Positions 30,778-42,609 of a stretch of DNA of 64,000 nucleotides are shown in pieces (the first letter of the stretch is position 1; each line of letters opens with the position of its first letter). The notes beneath the pieces were generated by a model that was given only the letters and a program-made list of their open reading frames with translations, did not search any database and was not told the origin of the DNA. The stretch comes from Patiria pectinifera (lineage: Eukaryota; Echinodermata; Asteroidea; Valvatida; Asterinidae). Location of the stretch: NCBI GenBank assembly GCA_029964075.1, contig CM057135.1:21912863-21976862 (forward strand), read 5' to 3'. A program made the translations under genes and the position numbers.

Positions 30778-32657
30778 CACTCCGTAAAAAAGAAGTGTCA
30801 GAAACTGTTGAGTAAATGTGTTGCGTACAAAAGTTGAGTACTTTCTTACCCAATTACAGGTTAAGTGACGATTTTGACAGTACCTTTCAAAAGGGAAACT
30901 TGACCCTTTGATTGTGTAACCAAAAAAATTCAAATTGTAAACAACGTAGTGTAAGAAAGCATATTTGACCTCCCAACGTACAACAAAACAGGCATATGTG
31001 CTCTCAGATGGGTAAATATTACCCCCTAATGAGTGAACATTGCCCAATGTTGCCTAAAGAACGTTCTCGAAATAGACGGTAACATTCAAGATGGCGGTTA
31101 GTGGACTAATTACGAACGTGCTGCGAGAGTGGGATTCGAAATCACCCATATGGAGAAGTTTTGTCTCATTAGAGAGCGCCCTCTATAGTCCGCTCTCGAT
31201 AGACGTACGTAAAAAGAATAGCCGCATTTTTTAAAAACTCATAAAAAATCAAGGGAGTGTCTTTTTCAATACCACATGCAGACAGGAAGAGTACATGAAT
31301 TAAACTTTCATTGGATAAAAAGTTGTGTATTCGATTGATAACTTTACCCACCGTACCGAGCCTAGATAATCATTCAGTTGAGACCGCTCATAGCCAATAC
31401 ACTGAAAATGTCATCCGATTTGGAGGTCTATATTTAGAACAATACGTTGAGCATTATGCTAGCACACGTAGGGGAAGAAACTTCATTGATCTAAGATTAG
31501 TCTCGATAGGTCAGAATTTCTGACATGAGGGAAAATTCCACCGTACCCATCCAATCAAAAGACACAGTAAAACTTGTTTACTCAAGGAAATCATGAATAT
31601 GGATGAAAACGGTTGGACGAGACCAATTATTTGAGTGGGGAGAATTTTCTGGTCGATTAAAAGAAAAATAAATACATCACTAGTGGTGTGTTATGAAGTC
31701 TCGTACATCCGTTCTTGTTAATAACCATACTCAATTTTGTAGTTTTTACCCAGATATTTGAACCAGAAATACCACAAAACAAAGATTTTGTTCTGTAGTT
31801 TAGTTTTGTATGCGCGCGAGTTGTCTGCATATGCCAGCGCGCGGTAACAATAATACACGTACTGCATGTATTGCAAACACACAAGCCATCACAAAACAAG
31901 CGCAAAGCTAGGCCGCGCGCGCCATGTTTGTACTTAGGTCAATGTTTGTAGGCTAAAGCTAGCTAGGCCTATGCTATGCATATGCTATGCTATGCGCGGG
32001 ATGCATGACGCCTTCTGTGTACATTTACATGTACATGTATGTCGTGGGCCCGCGACTTTGCCGTCTTTGCAGCTCAGAATTTAGCACTCGTCGTGGTAAA
32101 AAAATATATATATCAGAGAGTTGAGGAAGCAATACTTTATAGAGACAACACACTGTATGCCTACTTAGAGATTTGAGTAAGTTACAAGGCCTAGTGAACA
32201 GGGGAAGATTGTTAAAAAAAAAACGTCTAAAATAACGGTACACTGAAAATCTAAATTGTAAGTAGCTTAATACAAGTCAAATTGCTGTCAGCTGGATTTT
32301 TTTTTTGGGGGGGGGGGTGATCATGCAATTATCTTTATTGATGAAAATTAAAAGGGCAATGTTGTTCATGCAATCACTCCCACCACATTCTCAACAGTTT
32401 GCTCCTTTGAGGCAAAAATAAGAAAACCACTCGCTTAAAAGATTGAAACTGAAGCAAGAAAATTTAAATGACAACATTAACATTCTTTATTTCAGAAGAT
32501 CAATTCAAAAGCACATCAAACACAAAATAACAATTTCACAATCTGGCAGATGCCAGTAAAAATTCTCAAACTTCAAAATATTAAATTTTCATGGAACCCA
32601 TGAAAGTTGGAAATTGCTTTCATCACTTACATTCAAAATTATTACTGATCCAGTCTT

Positions 32658-32727
32658 TATTGCTCACTGGTTTCTTTGTGCATGTTCTAACATTGTGGCC
32701 TCAGGCTCTGTTTACAAAAACTGCTTA
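32658..32727 (-). repeat. Partial duplication of the transposase 3' end
   Basis: TATTGCTCACTGG... TGCATGTTCTAACATTGTGG at 32658-32727 repeats 32801-32868, which encodes the C-terminal zinc knuckle and stop. It lies downstream of the gene on its coding strand. Confidence 0.75.
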
Positions 32728-32799
32728 TTAATGTGTTTCATCAAGTTAAGTTCACAAAGTATCAGGATAAATGCAATCTACACTCAGTGAATGGGTGTC

Positions 32800-34986
32800 C
32801 TATTGCTCACTGGTTTTCTTTGTGCATGTTCTAACATTGTGACCCCTCTGTTTACAAGCACTGCATTCTAATTTGTTGGGTTTCATTAAGTCAGGAGTGT
32901 TGATATTTTCAAAATACTCCACCCGGTTTTGCTTGTCCATGAGCTGAGAAAGGGCATACACCTTTCTATGATTGGTGCTTCTGAAATATGACTTCGTGGT
33001 CATGTCGTTCAGCTTCTCTAGACCTTGCTGGGTAAACTGAGAAATTGCTCCAAAACGTCCCAGCAATTCGGGAACGTGTGCAACAAGGACGTGGATGTAA
33101 GGTGTGACATGCCGCTTCTGGTATATTTCACAGAATTTAGTGAACCAGTTGTTAACCCTCTCTTTATATGCAAGCACTTCTGATGCATTGTAAGAACCCT
33201 CTGTAGATGAGAGTTTACAAGCTAACTGGTAAAACTCATCCCAAAGATACTGAATGTTCTGCACTTTAGTCGCTTCCAAGTCTGGAAAGATTTGAGAAAT
33301 CTTGATGTTAGGGAACAGTTTATGTTTCTGTGGGCCATTCAAAGTTGGCCACTTCAGAGCCTTGGACTCTCTACCTATGTAGAAATGAAATCCTGTTATG
33401 CCTACTGATGCAAGGAAATTTTCCAATCGAGCACAGTGGGTGAACTTTTCCCTGTCAAATTCTGTGAATTTTGTCATCTTATCAACTGCATCAAGCCTTC
33501 GGGCTTCCAGAATAAGCATATTCATCAGAGTATCAGTAATCCTCAGGAACAAATGCAAGTTATCAACAACTACATGAGAGATGGGTATTGTTGGGAAAAG
33601 TGGTTGGTTTGAGCAATTAAACTTTGCCTTTGATATCTTGGGTAGTTTTGCACCTCTCTCTATTTCAGCAATTGATCTGTATTTACAACTCTTGTCAGGC
33701 ATTTCATAATTCTGGTTAGACAGATAAAACATGTCTGAGGGGCATTTACAATAAATGCATGGGAATTTGCAAGATGCACAGTCAATCCCCAACACACAAA
33801 GAAGGAATTTGTAGTCACCACCTAGATGATATGACACTTTGTGCAAGTAGTCGCCCACAAGAATTTCTGTGTTCTGTGAAACAGCTTGTATTAAATCTGC
33901 CAAGTGGGTTTGGAGAGCGGTGTAACCTTCCTTATCTTCAAATATAGCAAGTAGATAATTGCCACTACCTGACATTGCCCGGTCTTCATTAAGTATAGTG
34001 AACGTTACATTTACAACATGCAGATGCTTGCCCACCCAAGTACCATCTCCTGACAATTTTACCCGCACTTCATCTCCCTCTTTTATCTTTCCCTGTCTTT
34101 GAAGAACCTCAACCCTTTCTTTTAGCAGCTGAACAAAATCTCTCTGAAATCCAATTGCCTGTGCAGGCGTGGGTCTCACTGTGCTTGTTAGTTGCTTTAT
34201 TTGTGCTTTTTTATTCTTGATCTGGTTAATGCTCGGTAAATCACTTGCTGTACACAGGGCGTGATATGCTTTATCAGAGATGGAAAACTTGTCTTTAATA
34301 TACAGCAAAGCATTAACCTTATCCGCTGCATTTGAAATGCCAGAAACTGAAGGCGGTTGATCATTCAGTACACAAATATGCTCAGCTTTCTTTGTGTGAG
34401 TATTACGTAAGACAAGGGATGAAACTTCCAATCCTTTAAAATCTAAAAAGCCAAGAGCAGCTTTACAGTCATCCTTTAACTGTTTCTTTAGGCGAAATGC
34501 CTGAGCCCTACTGTATGGCTTGTGTCTTTGCACACTTGAAGTTCTGTATTTGCATACTATGCGTTTCGATATTTTGTTGCATTGGGTTTGCAACTTCTCA
34601 AACTGGATTGTTTTTTGTGACACTACCTCAGTTAAGTCAATGACTTGTTTCTCAAGTTCTGCTACCCTCGTCATCAAACTTAGATTACAAAACTCATCAT
34701 TGAACACCTTGAATTTCCAGATTCTGTTCTTTTTTAACCATAGGTTAAACAAGTCTTTTTGCTTTCCTCCCTTCCAAGATTTTCGTACCTGTTGTTTGAC
34801 TCTACTTATTTTTGTCTGTATCTGCTTGTGAACTCTTCCTGTATATTTCAATTGAACATTCGAGTAGTCACATATTAGTTTGAAAACTACACTTTCTACA
34901 TTGCCAGATGAATCTGTTTGCCTTGTTTTTACAGCATCACATATTATTTCAGTTGGAACCTTCAGAAGTGTGTGCGGGCGATTCAT
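32800..34986 (-). CDS. DDE-type transposase-like protein with zinc knuckle, intact
   Basis: A single uninterrupted frame of 728 residues. Residues 1-100 are basic and Lys/Trp-rich; 103-140 form a coiled coil (LEKQVIDLTEVVSQKTIQFE). The likely catalytic core starts with KLSGDGTWVGK (Asp 314) and continues with LGGDYKFLLCVLGID (Asp 391). A Cys cluster (CASCKFPCIYCKC, from residue 403) resembles inserts in KDZ-like and related transposases. A Glu near residue 615 (NASEVLAYKERV) could complete a DDE triad. The C-terminus has a zinc knuckle CSACKQRGHNVRTC. I recall this family from many invertebrate genomes but cannot assign the superfamily. Lying between inverted arms, with a partner gene upstream on the same strand, it is probably the mobilising enzyme. 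The largest intact gene here. Confidence 0.7.
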   Translation of the reverse strand: MNRPHTLLKVPTEIICDAVKTRQTDSSGNVESVVFKLICDYSNVQLKYTGRVHKQIQTKISRVKQQVRKSWKGGKQKDLFNLWLKKNRIWKFKVFNDEFCNLSLMTRVAELEKQVIDLTEVVSQKTIQFEKLQTQCNKISKRIVCKYRTSSVQRHKPYSRAQAFRLKKQLKDDCKAALGFLDFKGLEVSSLVLRNTHTKKAEHICVLNDQPPSVSGISNAADKVNALLYIKDKFSISDKAYHALCTASDLPSINQIKNKKAQIKQLTSTVRPTPAQAIGFQRDFVQLLKERVEVLQRQGKIKEGDEVRVKLSGDGTWVGKHLHVVNVTFTILNEDRAMSGSGNYLLAIFEDKEGYTALQTHLADLIQAVSQNTEILVGDYLHKVSYHLGGDYKFLLCVLGIDCASCKFPCIYCKCPSDMFYLSNQNYEMPDKSCKYRSIAEIERGAKLPKISKAKFNCSNQPLFPTIPISHVVVDNLHLFLRITDTLMNMLILEARRLDAVDKMTKFTEFDREKFTHCARLENFLASVGITGFHFYIGRESKALKWPTLNGPQKHKLFPNIKISQIFPDLEATKVQNIQYLWDEFYQLACKLSSTEGSYNASEVLAYKERVNNWFTKFCEIYQKRHVTPYIHVLVAHVPELLGRFGAISQFTQQGLEKLNDMTTKSYFRSTNHRKVYALSQLMDKQNRVEYFENINTPDLMKPNKLECSACKQRGHNVRTCTKKTSEQ

Positions 34987-35180
34987 ATTTTCTTAAAGTT
35001 ATGGTACACCTTTTATAATTTGCCAGGAAGAAACTTTGAGTAACACAGGTAACAAAATGTTACATTAATTGAAACAATCAACAACAACAACTACATGTCT
35101 GAAAATTACTGGCTTAAAAAGGTGAACTATATCTTTATGTTTCCTACATTAAATGAGAAAATCATCATATGGCCCTATAC

Positions 35181-36420
35181 TCAGTGTCTCCATGGCAGAT
35201 TACAAGGGATCTTGTCTTTGACTTCTGTTTCTGTAGCATCTCCACGAACGAATTGGAACTTCACAAAGTTACCTTCATGGCTGACTATTTCCTTCCCATG
35301 AATGTCATACTCGTATATGGGCCGATGTTCATGAAGGGAAATGGTGGCTGTTCCAGGAATCACATAGCAGCATTCTCTGCTCTTGTTGAAGCGTACTATC
35401 CAACCAGTACCGAGTACATCATTAAGTTCACTGTTTGTTGGGTATCTGATTTTATTCCGAGTACCTAAAAACTGTTCATACACATCAAACTGAATGTCAC
35501 GAGTGATTGAAATATGAGGGTCAGCTTTCCTCTTCCCAAGTAAATTACGTTTTATGTCTAGTCTTAAATTCGCGCAAAACAGCTTCTGCCTATCCTCTAG
35601 AGATGAGGGTGTCGACAGGCATTGGATGTTGATGACATCTGCACATTGAGATTTGGGCAACCACTCGTTGTATTTAGAGTCCCATCCTGGGTAGGTTACA
35701 AAGACCTTGTCATCTGCTTCTTTTAGAATCTGAAAAGACAAAATTTGTCTTTGTAAATTTAACAGTATTTACTATAGGAAAAACAAAAATGAACGAAATG
35801 GTTATTTGATTATGCAGCTCATAATATGTCAGTAGGGGGCCTTATGAGCAGTACTAAATCAGGTTGCAAACACAAGTTTCTCTCAAGTATAAATGGAGTT
35901 GGCACCACACAGTTCCATTTCTTTGCTCTCATAGGTGACAAAAAAAATTTGCACTTGAGGAGACACCCCCACCCCCGTGACATTGTTTTTTTATAACATA
36001 TGCACTATTATTCATACACGTTAAGAACTTATGTTTATGAAATCTTTGTAGCTGCTTTAGTACCCAATAATTAGATCTGTATTTGTGACCTGGAAAAAAA
36101 ATCTTTCGTGAAAACTACAAACATTTAATTATTGCCAAAGTGTAGTGACCAGGAGAAACAGGCTAGAAAAAAAATCTGAATGAAGTTTTCCCTACGCAAA
36201 AATGACACAACAAGTACAAAATGTACCAGTATATGCACTGTACTTAAGTTAAGTTCAATCTTACCTCAATATCAACTCCCCTTCTCTCCAAGTTTTCTTG
36301 TCTCGATACTGACTTTTCCCGCCTTGAGAATCCTTCAAGTCAATAGTAGTAAGCCTCTTGTAAAAGCCAGGTGATTTTGCAGCACATTTCCTCTTTGGAG
36401 CTCTACATTGCAACGCCATG
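35181..36420 (-). CDS. Chromo-barrel-like transposon accessory protein, spliced
   Basis: The main exon (35741-35181) opens after a pyrimidine tract ending TTTTCAG and encodes VFVTYPGWDSKYNEWLP, which matches the MRG/MSL3-type chromo-barrel pattern (aromatic cage, GW, EW). A roughly 150-residue domain I do not recognise follows, ending with TAG-side sequence at 35181. An upstream block (ATG at 36420, ending TTGATATTGAG before GTAAGA near 36265) is a good 5' exon. The frame that best joins the main exon is not the one from that ATG, so splicing or an indel is unresolved. Chromo-type domains in transposons can steer integration to marked chromatin; that role is inferred. Confidence 0.5.
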
Positions 36421-36458
36421 GCTGGAAAACAAGAAGTGTAAAAATAACCCATCAGCAA

Positions 36459-37730
36459 ATCATGTCAATGCGAAATCCAGTCTAAAAATGTTTGTATTCA
36501 CCCAACCATTCAAGTATCTGACAAATTGCAATGGCCTGCATGTCCATGAAGAATATAGGCCGACACAGTGCTTGTCTTTTTTTGTTGATTTTTAAAAGCT
36601 GCTTTTTACACACCCTGACGGTGAAGAATCTTACAAGGTACAAAGGTAATGCTATATTATTTATCCCGCGATTAAACTATTTACTTGCAACTGTAAGGAT
36701 ATAGGCATATATTATAGGCCTAGGCCAATAATAACGTTTAATTTTACTGCAAAACTAAAAACTGAAATTTGTCAAAGAAAATGCTCCGTGTATAAGAATT
36801 GTGCCTCGGAGCTTCCTGATCTTCTTACGTGTTTATTGTGAGCCAAACAGCAAAGCATGCTGATTTTTTTTTTCATTGCCTAATTATTTTGGGAATTGAG
36901 GAGAAAGTTTGCTTGAAATTTGTCCGTAGGATCTTTAGCGGCCTAGGCCTACAAATGTTTCGGTACAACTAAAAAAACACAGACATGACAGAACATTCAT
37001 TTCAATTTTCATTTGGCCCACATGATTAGCCAGGCTCACTGTACCGTTTACGGAGGAACACAAGTAATAATTGACACATGACATGTATCGTCCTTCATAG
37101 GATCAGGAGTGTAAAACTGGTCATATACTACGCGAGGAACATGTTTCGTCCTATCACGTCGGTGCCGTTTTCAGGCTGCATGGTACGGGCAAGGCAAGCG
37201 CGGCGCTCTGGCCCCGGCCGCCGTGCAGACACGGCCCCCGCCTAGCCTGCTGAGGACTGGGGAAATGGTTTGTTAACGTTGCGTATAGTGTCTCACCCGT
37301 CTCGCGCCATCATACCCATTATAAAGTGGTACAGTCCTCACGATAATAAAAGTTTGGGGAAAACAAGCTTGCATGTCATGATCACAAATGATTCAGTTTA
37401 CAGGGTTAAAATTAATGTTACCGTTTATTTTCTACCTTACCTGAAACCACAGCTGAAGGATGGAAACATGTTTATTCTTCTGTGAAATCTTTGCATTGAT
37501 CGGGAGCTTTCCTCGGCTCTGACATGACTTTTTGGTGCGGCAAGACCGCACACACCGCACATTAAACATCGACGCACTCAGTTCCCGCCGCGCGCGTGAC
37601 GTCGACGTGAACGCGCGCGCGTTCACCAAGCGGTTGTCAATAAACAATGACGTCTCAGTAGCTCATTGGACTAGACAAATCACGTGTGTTGCTAAGAGTG
37701 GCTGGCCGTAGGGGGCTCAAAACTGACAAA
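36459..37730. other. 5' region of the inner transposon
   Basis: No frame supported. A GC-rich patch at 37150-37260 and CGCG-rich runs at 37585-37625 (including TGACGTCGACGTGAACGCGC) lie upstream of both transposon genes and could be their promoter. Confidence 0.35.
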
Positions 37731-38513
37731 TGAGACAACTTCTCCATATGGAAATCTTCATTTATAAGTAATTATCTACTTTTCAGGAGGCACTTATGAA
37801 TAAAATTACGTGATTGAGAAAACGTGGGCAGTATGAGGTACCTACAACATTGGATGTTTGTGACGAATAGGTCGATGATTGAATTTCAATGTCGCGATGT
37901 GTGTTGTGTGGATCGTAAACGTGTACAAAATGTACATGAAATTTGTAACAATCAAACGCGGTCGGTCTCTTGGCCTGCATGACAACACAATTTGTTAGCA
38001 CAGCATCCATGTTTAGGGGGTCAGGTGTGAGAGGATGGTTAATACATTATGCAGAAATGTCAAAAGAGCCCCCAACCCCCCCCCCACCCCCTGCCCCTGG
38101 GGGTCAACAGAAAGGGTACAATTTGTTGGGTACAATTTTGACGCAACACCGTTGGGTAAGAATTTGGACTCAATGTTGGGTAAACGTTTTACGCAGGAAT
38201 TGAGTAAAATTTGACGCAACCACCGTTGCGTAGCGTTTTACCCTGCCAACGACCATGTTCCCTAACTACCACTACAAAGAGTACAATTTCACGCAACATT
38301 GAGTGTATAGTCTCTCTGCTGGTACCTCAAGAAGACTCATGCACTCCTGTAAAAGAAAAATTTAAAAACTAATAAGCACATGGATATGAAAGTAAGTTGT
38401 TCTAAGTCTTGTGTTAAAAATTAAATCTCAGAAAAACATAAGAAGAAGCCGAATGAGAATTGGTATTTTCCTCCTCGAAACTTTCAATTGATTTGTAAAA
38501 AATAATTGCTTAT

Positions 38514-38560
38514 TCTTAGGCGATGCAAAATTAAATGTTTGTTTCCGGTTACCCGACCGA
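38514..38560 (+). repeat. Left arm of a distant inverted repeat
   Basis: GATGCAAAATTAAATGTTTG followed by TTTCCGGTTAC is found as an exact complement at 43757-43790, with weaker similarity extending to about 45 bp. The pair brackets a 5.2-kb segment with a coding gene, so they may be transposon ends or two solo MITEs. Confidence 0.55.
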
Positions 38561-39916
38561 CCCGCTCAAAACCCCGCCGACCCAAAACATTTTATCCGAA
38601 ATTCAACAAAATAAAATTATTTCTTAAACGCCGACCCACTGTTTTTCAAATAGTTGACGGAAACAAGAAAATACCTCAAATATTTTGCCACAGTACAGAC
38701 TTTATAATACTCAAGGTCTTCTATTAAAAATGAAAATAAAGTTGATATGAATATTATTTTTCTCCATACTTGACGGCGATAACACAACATACATCGCTGT
38801 ATGGGTGTCACGTACAATCAAACCACTTCCATTGAGCATGAGGTGCTCGCAGTGTACATATGTACATATCTATACGTACTTGGACAGTACGGTCGAGTCC
38901 CACATCATCACACACAACGCGTTGTAAAAGGGGTTCCCCATTGCCCTGCGCGCATGCGCTATTCCCATTTTAGGGGTCTCCCAATTGAGACCAATTCAAC
39001 GTACCCCGGACTCTATTACGGCCGGACGGACGTACGTGTACATGTATGCAGCTGATGTGCAGCAACCTCGTCCCCAGTGCTTACTTTATTTCCAACCGCG
39101 TTTCCAATAGTAAACCCTGGATAGGAAACTTTCTTCCTGTATCCTGATTGGATGCCGCAATTGGCTAGTAATGGATTTTTATCGTGTACTTGGTGCTATA
39201 TATTCACAACGTGCAGTACGTGTTTTCGCGATCATTCGTCCACGCCTTCTCAAAAATACTAATTTCCTTTCCAATTTGCTCATATTAATATGAAAAATGA
39301 TACTGCATGTTGTCTCGATAAGATCGTAACAGTTTGATTTCAAAAATCGTGTTTTCGTAACTCACGCCGTGCTCGCGCTGCTACGAATTGACTCTGTTTT
39401 TACCCCAGACACCGCATACAAAAACAAACGCTAATGTGTAACGCATATCCAGGCACCAGACTGTTCCTCATTTGCATACGTCTGCAAAAATCTTGCACAT
39501 GCAAATGATCCAATACCAGGGTGAGAGAGCAGGTAGTGGTGGGCGCGTACTGCTCGACACCCTGGGTACGAGGTTGGATGTGCAGTGCAGCCGGGCCGGC
39601 CAGCTTAGCTTTGTACGTATAGGCTGCGCATTGTATGCACGTGGTGATCGATACATCGGAGTGACAAGAAGCTGCAGCTGGCTAGATCGCTACAAACGGT
39701 TCCTTAAACCAATTGAATGCAAGCTTACACTTATAATATATTCAACACATGTATCTGTGTTTTCTATTGGTTCATTTATCGAACGTCAAAGGTAAATAAA
39801 TACGCGCCCGATGTAAATGAGGCAACTACTTTTACCGTGTTACCCCGTCCGTTTCAACGTGTCGTGAGCTTTCCTCGAGCAGTACCACGTGCGATTCTGT
39901 GAGGGTGTACTGTAAT
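38561..39916. other. No gene seen
   Basis: Mixed sequence with several TACATGTAC words. Short frames only. Nothing recognised. Confidence 0.4.
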
Positions 39917-39922
39917 GTCAAC

Positions 39923-39992
39923 CAAAGATCCTAGATCGCACGTAGCGCGCCCTAAGACCAAAGCGCGCTACGCGCACTCTAGGATCTTTGAA
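39923..39992. mobile_element. 70-bp palindromic MITE with GTCAAC duplication
   Basis: The arms CAAAGATCCTAGATCGCACG and its near-complement (CACTCTAGGATCTTTG) with GTAGCGCGC/GCGCGCTAC fold into a strong hairpin with a short loop. GTCAAC flanks both sides (39917-39922 and 39993-39998). Confidence 0.7.
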
Positions 39993-40281
39993 GTCAACTA
40001 AACAATCTGAGCCGCTACGGGTTCACTCATTTTTGAAAGTCGTATAACGGGGGTTTAACGGCACATGTATGTATTATATTTTGATATTGTTTAACTTCCG
40101 CCATGTCGAAATTCCACATTTAATACAATTTTCTCGAAAAATATTCATGATGACATGCCGCATGTTTATTATAGCTCTAGTTATTCATTGAAAATAAAAA
40201 CAGTGTTTAAATTAAAACATGACACCCCCTTCCGAAAGTGAAAGCGTCCAATAAAAAAAAAAGTTTTCAGGATATGCCGCC

Positions 40282-40671
40282 GCGATGCTGTTCTGTTGAG
40301 AAAATGGCGTCTTCTCACCTTATTTCGTGTTATATTGATTGCTGTTCTGTTTTATCTAATCACTTTAAGTTGTTTTCATCTGAGTCTACTTTGGAATTAA
40401 TTTTTACTGATTTACACCGTGACCAAATTAAAGGGGGAATCAAATTTAACTACCGCTCAATCGAAGGGAGCAACAATCGACAAAAATCTATTTCACACAC
40501 CAATTATAAATCTTGTAAATGTGGGTCTGTCTTCGTTTCGTCTGTCATGTTCTGCGTGTGATGAGAAGCCGCCAATAGAAGAGCCAGCGGTAGCATCAAA
40601 GGATGCATTTAATGTACTAATGCAGGGCGCTGCCCGAGAAAAGAAGCGGAAATTACCGCCGATAAGAATGT
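40282..40671 (+). CDS. Exon of an unidentified gene
   Basis: The coding-like block ends at a strong splice donor (AGAAT before GTAAGTTC, near 40671). The second half encodes a charged sequence (KPPIEEPAVASKDAFNVLMQ, then REKKRKLPP). The first half (from ATG near 40303) is open in a neighbouring frame, so a one-base change near 40420 or alternative start is implied. No family is recognised. It lies on the same strand as the block at 41906-42609 and may be its upstream exon. Confidence 0.4.
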
Positions 40672-41905
40672 AAGTTCAAATGCTGTAATACATTAAGTGA
40701 TTTTGTTAGTTCAACACGTCTTGTTTTTTTTTTTTAAATAGCATCGATACGCGATCGGCTTTGCTCACATGATTTGCGTATTTGTTTTACTATTTGCATT
40801 GATACATTCGCCGGCCTGTAGGCGGACGCAACTTCAACGTTCATTGACTTTCGTAAGCATGCGGGTACCAGTTGCCGAGGTGAAAAGAAAATGCGATGTG
40901 CACAAAACAAATCACGCAAGCTGATGTTTGGGGTGGTTTTTCTTTCATTTTACACATCAAAATGTCATTTGACTGAAATAATACTGAGATAGAAGTATGA
41001 CAAGATAACTGTTAAAAGGTACACAATTTTGCTTCACGATTTGTGTGTTTTTAAGTCTCATGAAAATGCGCTCACTCTGTGAAATTCCTACACGCATTTT
41101 TGCGTCGGCAAGACTTTGTTTTCACCTCGCTAGTCTGGTGCCGGCGCACGCCGACGTCTCATTTACATAAAAGTTGCGTCCTCCTATTTTGATAGTCAAT
41201 CCTTGCCATCCATCTCAGATTTACTCCTCCATGGATTTACCCACATCAACTGTAAGAACATATTAATTTCACCACTGAATGGGGATATTTGAATGATTTG
41301 TGTGGATAAAGCAAGACAAATTTCATTTATCGCGGGTATTATACGTCGTTCATGATCGTGATGACAATCATGTTGTATTGTACATGCACACGTACGTAGG
41401 CCCCACGCATCATGCATGCGCGCGCACGTACATGTACGTGAGTCGATTGAGCATCGGAGGGAGTGTCGGGGGTGTGTCGCGCATGAGCCAATCACAGGCC
41501 AAATTCAGGGTTTCGATGTAAAGTGGGCTTAGTGGGGAGATTTCATCAACACCTGAAATGTAAGATCATGACTTGGCGTTAAAAAAAAAAAAAAAAAGTA
41601 GTATACTCTGTATTTTTTCAATCTGATAAATACAATGCTAACATTATGTCCCCTTCACTGAGAACCAGGAAATTAATACTTTTATAATTTAAACCTAAAA
41701 CATTGATTTTTATAAAATCATAAAAAAAATCATGATATAGGCCTATTAAATTAAAATGTTAATTAAAAAATAAGGGTATTGAAAAAAAATCTGAATTCAA
41801 AATAGAATTTAAAAAACATAATGGTGATTTGGATGATTCAGTCCAAAAAAAGATACAAAAGATGTAAATATTCTAATACTTGTTCTGAATCTGGAGATTT
41901 TTGCC

Positions 41906-42609
41906 ATGTGGGATGATTTCCAAGGCTACAATGAAGTCAAACGCAAAAAGACTAAACAACAGCAAATGACCCAAAGTGAACTCACTTCACATTACATGGC
42001 ACTGTGTTCACTTACCACCCGTCCCAGCATGGACATGACAAATGCAAACCAAAAGTTCAGGGAGCACATCAAGGAGTTGGCGGAATGTCTTGAAACGTAC
42101 AGTGTTTACCTCAAGAAAAAACTGTCACAAGCTGAACAGGGACACAGTTCCTCGTGTCCACTAAGACAAGTGGAAAAAGACATATTTGTGTTTGAACGGA
42201 GAGGGGAGCGTAATATTCGTCAAGAATATGAGATTCTTAATGCAGCTATCAGTGAGAAGGATGCTTGGGAGCCGCTGATGTTCCAGGAAAGTAAGCATTT
42301 GAAGAGCGCTCAAGAATTAGCAATCCAGATGTCACAATATGAGTTCTCCTGTGGCTCCCCCCCTGATCCATCCTGAGCATCCGTTGGCACCTCAGATTCA
42401 AACCCGGCTTGCTCTGACCTGTGGAGACATCCTTGAAGTAGCTTTCTAGAAACTGGGCCGAATCGACGTCTGTGCTTTATGTGGAACATCAGGTGGCGTG
42501 GTTGACCCAGAGCAAAAAAACAAATCCAAAACAGTGTTGCCAATTTGTGCCACCTGCAAGGGTAAGGGTAAGAAACCCGTCTGCTGCAGGTCATTTGGAA
42601 AGAAACCGT
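41906..42609 (+). CDS. C-terminal exon(s) of an unidentified gene with Cys cluster
   Basis: The open frame from 41906 encodes a helical, charged protein (ELTSHYMALCSLTTRPSMDM... RRGERNIRQEYEILNAAIS). After a frame change near 42340 and a TAG near 42449, the sequence encodes a Cys-rich end: VCALCGTSGGVVDP, then PICATCKGKGKKPVCCR, closing with TGA at 42607-42609. Paired CxxC motifs suggest a zinc-binding tail. AATAAA signals near 42820 follow. I cannot name the family. It may belong to a transposon bounded by the inverted repeats at 38514 and 43790. Confidence 0.45.

Larger units (their letters stand above)
31146..37751. mobile_element. Inner two-gene DNA transposon, about 6.6 kb
   Basis: The inverted arms CCATATGGAGAAGTTTTGTC (from 31146) and their complement GACAACTTCTCCATATGG (to 37751) bound a segment carrying the transposase-like gene at 32800-34986 and the chromo-barrel-like gene near 35181-36420. 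A possible 5-base duplication (AAATC) lies outside each arm, not quite adjacent on the left. The superfamily is not certain. Confidence 0.6.
30778..38305. mobile_element. Outer DNA transposon, TA-flanked, CACTC ends
   Basis: The ends CACTC (30778) and GAGTG (38305) are inverted and flanked by TA on both sides. Subterminal regions on both sides share the words TTGAGTA, TTGCGTA and TTACCCAA in inverted arrangement. The duplicated flank at 30330-30540 serves as an empty-site copy. Removing the inner element leaves roughly 900 bp, so the outer element is probably a non-autonomous one. Confidence 0.6.

Noticed and set aside
31120..31145. GGGATTCGAAATCACC as a tRNA T-arm
   Set aside because: No matching acceptor or anticodon arms nearby; it flanks a transposon arm.
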